Shown: positions 4,216 to 5,198 of the stretch, in pieces | Numbering within the stretch: the stretch's first letter is position 1 | Layout of the letters: the number at the start of each line of letters is the position of its first letter | Assembly: GCA_023415715.1 (NCBI GenBank) | Contig: JAEZJP010000132.1 | Location: 1 to 5,198, forward strand | Length of the DNA stretch: 5,198 bases | DNA from: Bacillota bacterium | GTDB taxonomy: Bacteria > Bacillota > Clostridia > Christensenellales > Aristaeellaceae | Reading direction: 5' to 3' | Position numbers and translations under genes: made by a program | The notes under the pieces: generated by a model | The model's input: only the letters and a program-made list of their open reading frames with translations | Told to the model about the DNA's origin: nothing | The model's database searches: none

Positions 4216-5198
4216 ATGAAAAAGAGGATCGGCATCCTGACCAGCGGAGGCGACTGCCCGGGCCTGAACGCAGCCATACGCGGCGTAGCCAGGGCGGCTT
4301 ACGAACTGTTCGACGCGGAGATCATTGGCATCCGGGACGGCTATCGCGGTTTGATCGAAGGCGATTATCAACTGATGGAGCGGAAGCAGTTTTCCGGTAT
4401 CCTCACCCTTGGCGGCACGATTCTTGGCACCAGCCGCCAGCCGTTTCGAAACATGCGTGTCATCGGCGAAGACAATGTGGACAAAGTAGCCGCCATGAAG
4501 GACAACTATAAAGCCATGAGGCTGGACTGTCTGGTAACACTGGGTGGCAACGGCACTCATAAGACGGCCAACCTGTTAAGCCAGGAAGGCCTCAACATCA
4601 TCGGCCTGCCCAAGACCATCGACAATGACCTGTACGGCACTGATTTCACATTTGGTTTCCACACGGCGGTAGACATCGCCACGGAAGTCCTGGACCGCAT
4701 CCATACCACCGCCTCCAGTCATGGCCGGTGCATGGTGATTGAGCTGATGGGCAACAAGACCGGCTGGCTGACGCTGTACGCAGGAGTAGCCGGCGGCGCA
4801 GATGTGGTGCTGCTGCCTGAGATCCCCTATGACATCAAGAAAGTTGCCAAAGTGGTGGAAACAAGGGCCAGCGGCAAAAAGCCTTTCTCCATCATTGCCG
4901 TGGCGGAAGGCGCCATGGACCTGGAGGAAGCCAAGCAAAAGAAGAAGGAGCGGGAGGCAACAAGGGCTGCATGCCCCGGCTTCAGCATCGCCGCCCGCCT
5001 GGCATCCCAATTGTCTGAAATGGTAGGGGTGGAGGCCCGCTCAGTCGTTCCAGGCCACATTCAGCGGGGCGGCAGCCCCAGCGCTTACGACAGGGTGCTT
5101 GCCACTCAGTTTGGCGTGCATGCCGCACAGCTGATTCGCGATGACATGTATGGCGTCAGCGTGGCGCTGATAGGCAATACCGTAACCCACAACGCGCT
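4216..5198 (+). CDS. pfkA: 6-phosphofructokinase, C-terminal end cut by window edge
   Basis: 327 complete codons are present and the frame is still open at the edge. The protein phosphorylates fructose 6-phosphate to fructose 1,6-bisphosphate in the cytoplasm, the committed step of glycolysis. Visible motifs are the nucleotide loop GGDCPG (11-16), LGTSR (70-74), GGNGT (110-114), PKTIDND (132-138, with the catalytic aspartates at 136 and 138), SHGR (168-171), MG (178-179), Glu231 in VAEG, and the family signature R-x4-GHIQRGG-x5-DR at 275-293. Gly113, where pyrophosphate enzymes have Asp, points to ATP as phosphoryl donor. Lys133 (Gly in E. coli PfkA) places it in the ATP/mixed-substrate clade with PPi enzymes. 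Asn112 replaces the usual Asp of GGDG. Family members of this type usually have about 360 residues, so perhaps 30-40 are missing. It is transcribed alone from the start of its own promoter, divergent from the deacylase gene. Confidence 0.95.
   Translation, partial: MKKRIGILTSGGDCPGLNAAIRGVARAAYELFDAEIIGIRDGYRGLIEGDYQLMERKQFSGILTLGGTILGTSRQPFRNMRVIGEDNVDKVAAMKDNYKAMRLDCLVTLGGNGTHKTANLLSQEGLNIIGLPKTIDNDLYGTDFTFGFHTAVDIATEVLDRIHTTASSHGRCMVIELMGNKTGWLTLYAGVAGGADVVLLPEIPYDIKKVAKVVETRASGKKPFSIIAVAEGAMDLEEAKQKKKEREATRAACPGFSIAARLASQLSEMVGVEARSVVPGHIQRGGSPSAYDRVLATQFGVHAAQLIRDDMYGVSVALIGNTVTHNA

Noticed and set aside
4029..4511. Plus-strand open frame of 160 codons overlapping the 5' half of pfk
   Set aside because: Its second half is the pfk sequence read one frame off, rich in Arg and His, while the pfk frame has all family motifs.
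4216..5198. Pyrophosphate-dependent phosphofructokinase
   Set aside because: PPi enzymes have Asp at the position held here by Gly113; Lys133 alone does not make a PPi enzyme, so ATP is the better guess.

Overview
The window looks like chromosomal DNA of a low-to-mid-GC Gram-positive anaerobe (Bacillota, class Clostridia). This is inferred from strong GGAGG/AAGGAG ribosome binding sites, close spacing, extended -10 promoters (TGnTATAAT) and the Clostridia-like GGNGT form of 6-phosphofructokinase. No marker gene allows a finer assignment. No tRNA, rRNA, CRISPR array, transposase or phage gene was seen.

Layout, left to right. (1) The 5' part of a major facilitator superfamily (MFS) permease gene on the minus strand (1-321, cut by the window edge) is transcribed leftward from its own promoter. 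(2) Divergent from it, a promoter at about 410-437 drives two rightward genes: an esterase-D-type serine hydrolase (466-1230) and a TlyA-family rRNA 2'-O-methyltransferase (1227-2057). Their ATGA overlap implies translational coupling. (3) A 334-bp gene-free stretch (2058-2391) holds a possible terminator for that operon and then a 164-bp palindromic element with near-perfect 16-bp terminal inverted repeats (2208-2371). The element resembles a MITE or dispersed structured repeat and ends 4 bp before the next ribosome binding site. (4) A secreted protein made of five bacterial SH3 repeats follows (2392-3555). (5) Convergent with it, 10 bp away, is a minus-strand YbaK/ProX-type tRNA-editing deacylase (3566-4054), which contains a perfect 14-bp inverted repeat. 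(6) A 161-bp divergent intergenic region carries promoters in both directions and two strong dyad symmetries. (7) A rightward 6-phosphofructokinase gene begins at 4216 and runs off the right edge.

The genes do not form one evident pathway: they cover transport, ester hydrolysis, rRNA modification, a cell-envelope protein, translation quality control and glycolysis. No convincing new multi-gene system is visible. The most interesting signals are non-coding: the TIR-bounded foldback element in front of the SH3 gene, the operator-like dyads between the deacylase and pfk genes, and the long hairpin inside the deacylase gene. The main protein-level oddity is the TlyA homologue, whose catalytic part is intact but whose S4 RNA-binding domain is poorly conserved and whose gene context is unusual.
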